This document shows positions 62,081 through 64,000 of a stretch of DNA of 64,000 nucleotides, one piece after another. The notes beneath the pieces are model-generated. The model had not been told where the DNA came from. It searched no databases and was given only the letters and a program-made list of their open reading frames with translations. Location: assembly GCF_040276085.1 (NCBI RefSeq), contig NZ_JBELOK010000001.1, forward strand, positions 371,280-435,279, read 5' to 3'. The first letter of the stretch is position 1. Every line of letters begins with the position of its first letter. This DNA comes from Castellaniella sp040276085. GTDB lineage: Bacteria; Pseudomonadota; Gammaproteobacteria; Burkholderiales; Burkholderiaceae_B. The position numbers and the translations under genes are program-made.

Positions 62081-63415
62081 ATGACTGACCGACTGCTTGC
62101 TTTCCTGATCCTGTGTCTTGTTCTAGGGGCTCCTTTTGGCGCCGCAGCTGTCTGGACAACCGACCTGATCCTGGACTTCGTATTCTTTTACCCCTTGTTC
62201 ATGTCCTGCCTGTGGATGCTTGGGGGCATTTATTTTTGGCTGCACTGGGAAAGGCACTGGGCGTGGGGCCCGGATGTGCGCCCCCCCGAACTCAAAGGGA
62301 ACCCACTCGTATCGATTTTGATCCCTTGCTACAACGAAGCCGCACACGGCACAGAAACCATTCTGGCCGCGCTTGATCAGCACTACCTCAACATCGAGGT
62401 CATCGCCATCAACGATGGTTCAAGTGATGAAACCGGGGCGATGCTGGATCGGCTGGCCACCACCCATGACCGCCTCCGGGTGATCCACCTCGCCCAAAAT
62501 CAAGGCAAGGCGATGGCGCTGCGCATGGGCGCATTGGCCGCACGCAGCGATTACCTGGTGTGCATCGATGGTGATGCGATCCTCAACCGGGATGCCGTCA
62601 CCTACCTGGTGGCACCGCTACTGCAACACCCTCGCGTGGGGGCTGTCACCGGCAACCCGCGTATCCGCACTCGATCCACGCTGATCGGCCGCATTCAGGT
62701 GGGTGAATTCTCGTCTATCGTCGGGCTGATCAAACGCACACAACGTGTGTATGGGCAGGTATTTACGGTATCGGGTGTCGTGGCCGCATTTCGTCGCACC
62801 GCACTGGATCGCGTGGGCTACTGGAGCCTGGACATGGTGACAGAAGACATCGATATCAGCTGGAAGCTGCAGCGGGATCATTGGTCGATCTTTTTTGAGC
62901 CTCGGGCGCTTTGCTGGATCCTGATGCCTGAAACCCTGCGCGGATTATGGAAGCAGCGGCTGCGTTGGGCACAGGGCGGCGCCGAGGTTTTCCTCAAGAA
63001 CATTCCCAATATCTGGTCGTGGCGCCATCGCCGCCTGTGGCCCATGGTGCTTGAGTTCTCCATTTCCTCCATCTGGGCGTTTGCGCTGATCCTATCAATC
63101 GTGCTTTGGGCACTGGGCTTCTTTGTCGACCTACCACCACATATCCACGTTGAAACACTGATGCCACCAGCATTTACCGGCATGGTGCTGGCCATGGCCT
63201 GCCTGATGCAGTTTGGGCTGAGCGTGTTTATTGATCGCCGATACGAGCCTGGCCTGAGCCATTCTCTGTACTGGGTGATCTGGTATCCCCTGGCCTACTG
63301 GATGATCAATCTGCTCACCACGCTTTGCAGTTTCCCAAAAGTCATGCTTAAACATCACCGCATCCGGGCGCGCTGGGAAAGCCCCGACCGCGGCATTAAG
63401 GCACCCACACCATGA
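62081..63415 (+). CDS. pgaC: PNAG synthase catalytic subunit PgaC (GT2)
   Basis: A 444-residue inner-membrane processive glycosyltransferase that polymerises UDP-GlcNAc. Two N-terminal helices precede the GT2 domain: PCYNEAAHGTETILAAL, INDGSSDE, CIDGDAILNRD (DxD), MVTEDIDISWKLQ (TED) and KQRLRWAQGG (QxxRW). C-terminal helices follow. All catalytic motifs are intact. Overlaps pgaD by 4 bp. Confidence 0.97.
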   Translation: MTDRLLAFLILCLVLGAPFGAAAVWTTDLILDFVFFYPLFMSCLWMLGGIYFWLHWERHWAWGPDVRPPELKGNPLVSILIPCYNEAAHGTETILAALDQHYLNIEVIAINDGSSDETGAMLDRLATTHDRLRVIHLAQNQGKAMALRMGALAARSDYLVCIDGDAILNRDAVTYLVAPLLQHPRVGAVTGNPRIRTRSTLIGRIQVGEFSSIVGLIKRTQRVYGQVFTVSGVVAAFRRTALDRVGYWSLDMVTEDIDISWKLQRDHWSIFFEPRALCWILMPETLRGLWKQRLRWAQGGAEVFLKNIPNIWSWRHRRLWPMVLEFSISSIWAFALILSIVLWALGFFVDLPPHIHVETLMPPAFTGMVLAMACLMQFGLSVFIDRRYEPGLSHSLYWVIWYPLAYWMINLLTTLCSFPKVMLKHHRIRARWESPDRGIKAPTP

Positions 63416-63876
63416 ACATCATCAAAACCCCACGCTCGTGTGTATCCGCCGCGATCGACATGATTCTCACCGCATTGGCCTGGTTGGGATTTCTATATCT
63501 TTTTGGCGATGGCATCGTGTCCATCCTCCGCGAAGACACACCGGGCCTGGATGTACCGCTGGTGTCGCAGCTGCTTCCACAAATGCACTCTCTGGTGATC
63601 TACGCCATCGTTGGCGGCAGCCTAGGCATCCTGCTGTTTCTTTGGGCCGACTACAACGCCAACCGCTTTCGCCGGCTGGATCGGCGCAAAGCCCCGATCA
63701 TTCTTCCGTATGAATCCCTGGCCGCCAGTTTTGGTGTCGATCTTATGCAGGTGCAAACCCTGCACAGTAGCCAGACCGTCCGTATTCACCACACCGAAGA
63801 TGGACGAATCCAGCTGCTGGATTTCACCCCCCCGGGTGCCGGCATGACACGCAAAGTGATTGCGATGAGCCGCTAG
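63412..63876 (+). CDS. pgaD: PNAG synthase accessory subunit PgaD
   Basis: A 154-residue protein with two membrane helices (about residues 15-38 and 60-80) and a cytoplasmic C-terminal tail, the PgaD layout. In E. coli PgaC and PgaD together bind cyclic di-GMP, which stabilises the complex. Residues that match are NRFRRLDRR after helix 2 and the IILPYESLAASFGVD segment. Translationally coupled to pgaC (ATGA). Last gene of the cluster. Confidence 0.88.
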   Translation: MNIIKTPRSCVSAAIDMILTALAWLGFLYLFGDGIVSILREDTPGLDVPLVSQLLPQMHSLVIYAIVGGSLGILLFLWADYNANRFRRLDRRKAPIILPYESLAASFGVDLMQVQTLHSSQTVRIHHTEDGRIQLLDFTPPGAGMTRKVIAMSR

Positions 63877-63891
63877 GAAATTGGTTTGGTG

Positions 63892-63918
63892 GACATAAAA
63901 AATAATATTCTTTATGTC
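63892..63918. repeat. AT-rich inverted repeat after pgaD
   Basis: GACATAAA (63892-63899) and TTTATGTC (63911-63918) form an 8-bp perfect stem with an 11-nt AT-rich loop, 15 bp after the pgaD stop. It may end pga transcription or belong to the adjacent mobile-element end. Confidence 0.5.
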
Positions 63919-63936
63919 AAACATGTCAACGCTAAA

Positions 63937-64000
63937 TAGAAATGTCCGGTTTTCTCCCAAGTAGAAATGTCCGGTTCAGGGGGCGGTTTGAGGCAGAACG
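63937..64000. mobile_element. Probable terminal repeats of an insertion sequence, cut by the window edge
   Basis: TAGAAATGTCCGGTT occurs twice, at 63937-63951 and 63962-63976, 25 bp apart. Tandem short repeats of this kind are typical of the ends of IS21-type and similar insertion sequences. No transposase is visible because the window stops at 64000. The identification is from pattern memory, not from a search. Confidence 0.5.

Noticed and set aside
1..64000. CRISPR array, tRNA, rRNA, prophage
   Set aside because: No regularly spaced direct repeats, cloverleaf-like sequences, rRNA segments or phage structural genes were seen on reading.

Overview
The window looks like chromosome of a betaproteobacterium of the order Burkholderiales, most probably family Alcaligenaceae (Bordetella/Achromobacter/Castellaniella-like). 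The reasons are the cox operon with its small accessory membrane proteins, the fmdB-DUF502-aspS order, mltA next to ubiH-like and dsbC-like genes, a PhaM-type granule protein and a complete atpIBEFHAGDC operon. The genus call is inference. No rRNA, tRNA or CRISPR array was seen.

Layout. 1-4.4 kb: 3' end of a gamma-carbonic-anhydrase-like gene, a GT4 glycosyltransferase, glmU, phaM and a Nudix hydrolase. 4.5-13.1 kb: aa3-type cytochrome c oxidase (subunit II carries a fused cytochrome c domain) with assembly and heme A genes (SURF1, SCO-like, ctaA, ctaB, SCO1); the usual cox11/ctaG is not in its expected place. 13.1-24.9 kb: a CPA1 antiporter with a cyclic-nucleotide domain, rpoH behind a perfect CIRCE operator, an fmdB-DUF502-aspS-nuclease operon, a second antiporter, a GMC oxidoreductase, a DJ-1/PfpI protein and a ribbon-helix-helix protein. 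25-36.4 kb: a two-subunit FAD dehydrogenase, ubiA plus an aminotransferase, a chemoreceptor, a periplasmic binding protein, and mltA, ubiH-like and dsbC-like genes.

36.4-46.7 kb: rpe-gph-trpE, then a lactate dehydrogenase pair (lldD-lldR) on the other strand, then trpGDC, a HIT protein and an amino acid permease. The split trp genes have two separate attenuators, each with its own Trp-codon leader peptide. The first leader overlaps the gph stop codon. The second sits behind a good sigma-70 promoter whose predicted start point falls on the leader ATG. Between trpE and lldD lie two long perfect hairpins with the same 15-nt loop (in opposite orientation) and covarying stems, an unexplained repeat family.

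46.8-54.1 kb: the ATP synthase operon on the minus strand. 54.3-63.9 kb: a curli cluster (csgE, F, G, B, A, C/H-like) running directly into pgaABCD for poly-N-acetylglucosamine. The close spacing suggests that amyloid fibre and exopolysaccharide, two biofilm matrix components, are made from one transcription unit. The right edge holds tandem short repeats that look like the end of an insertion sequence.
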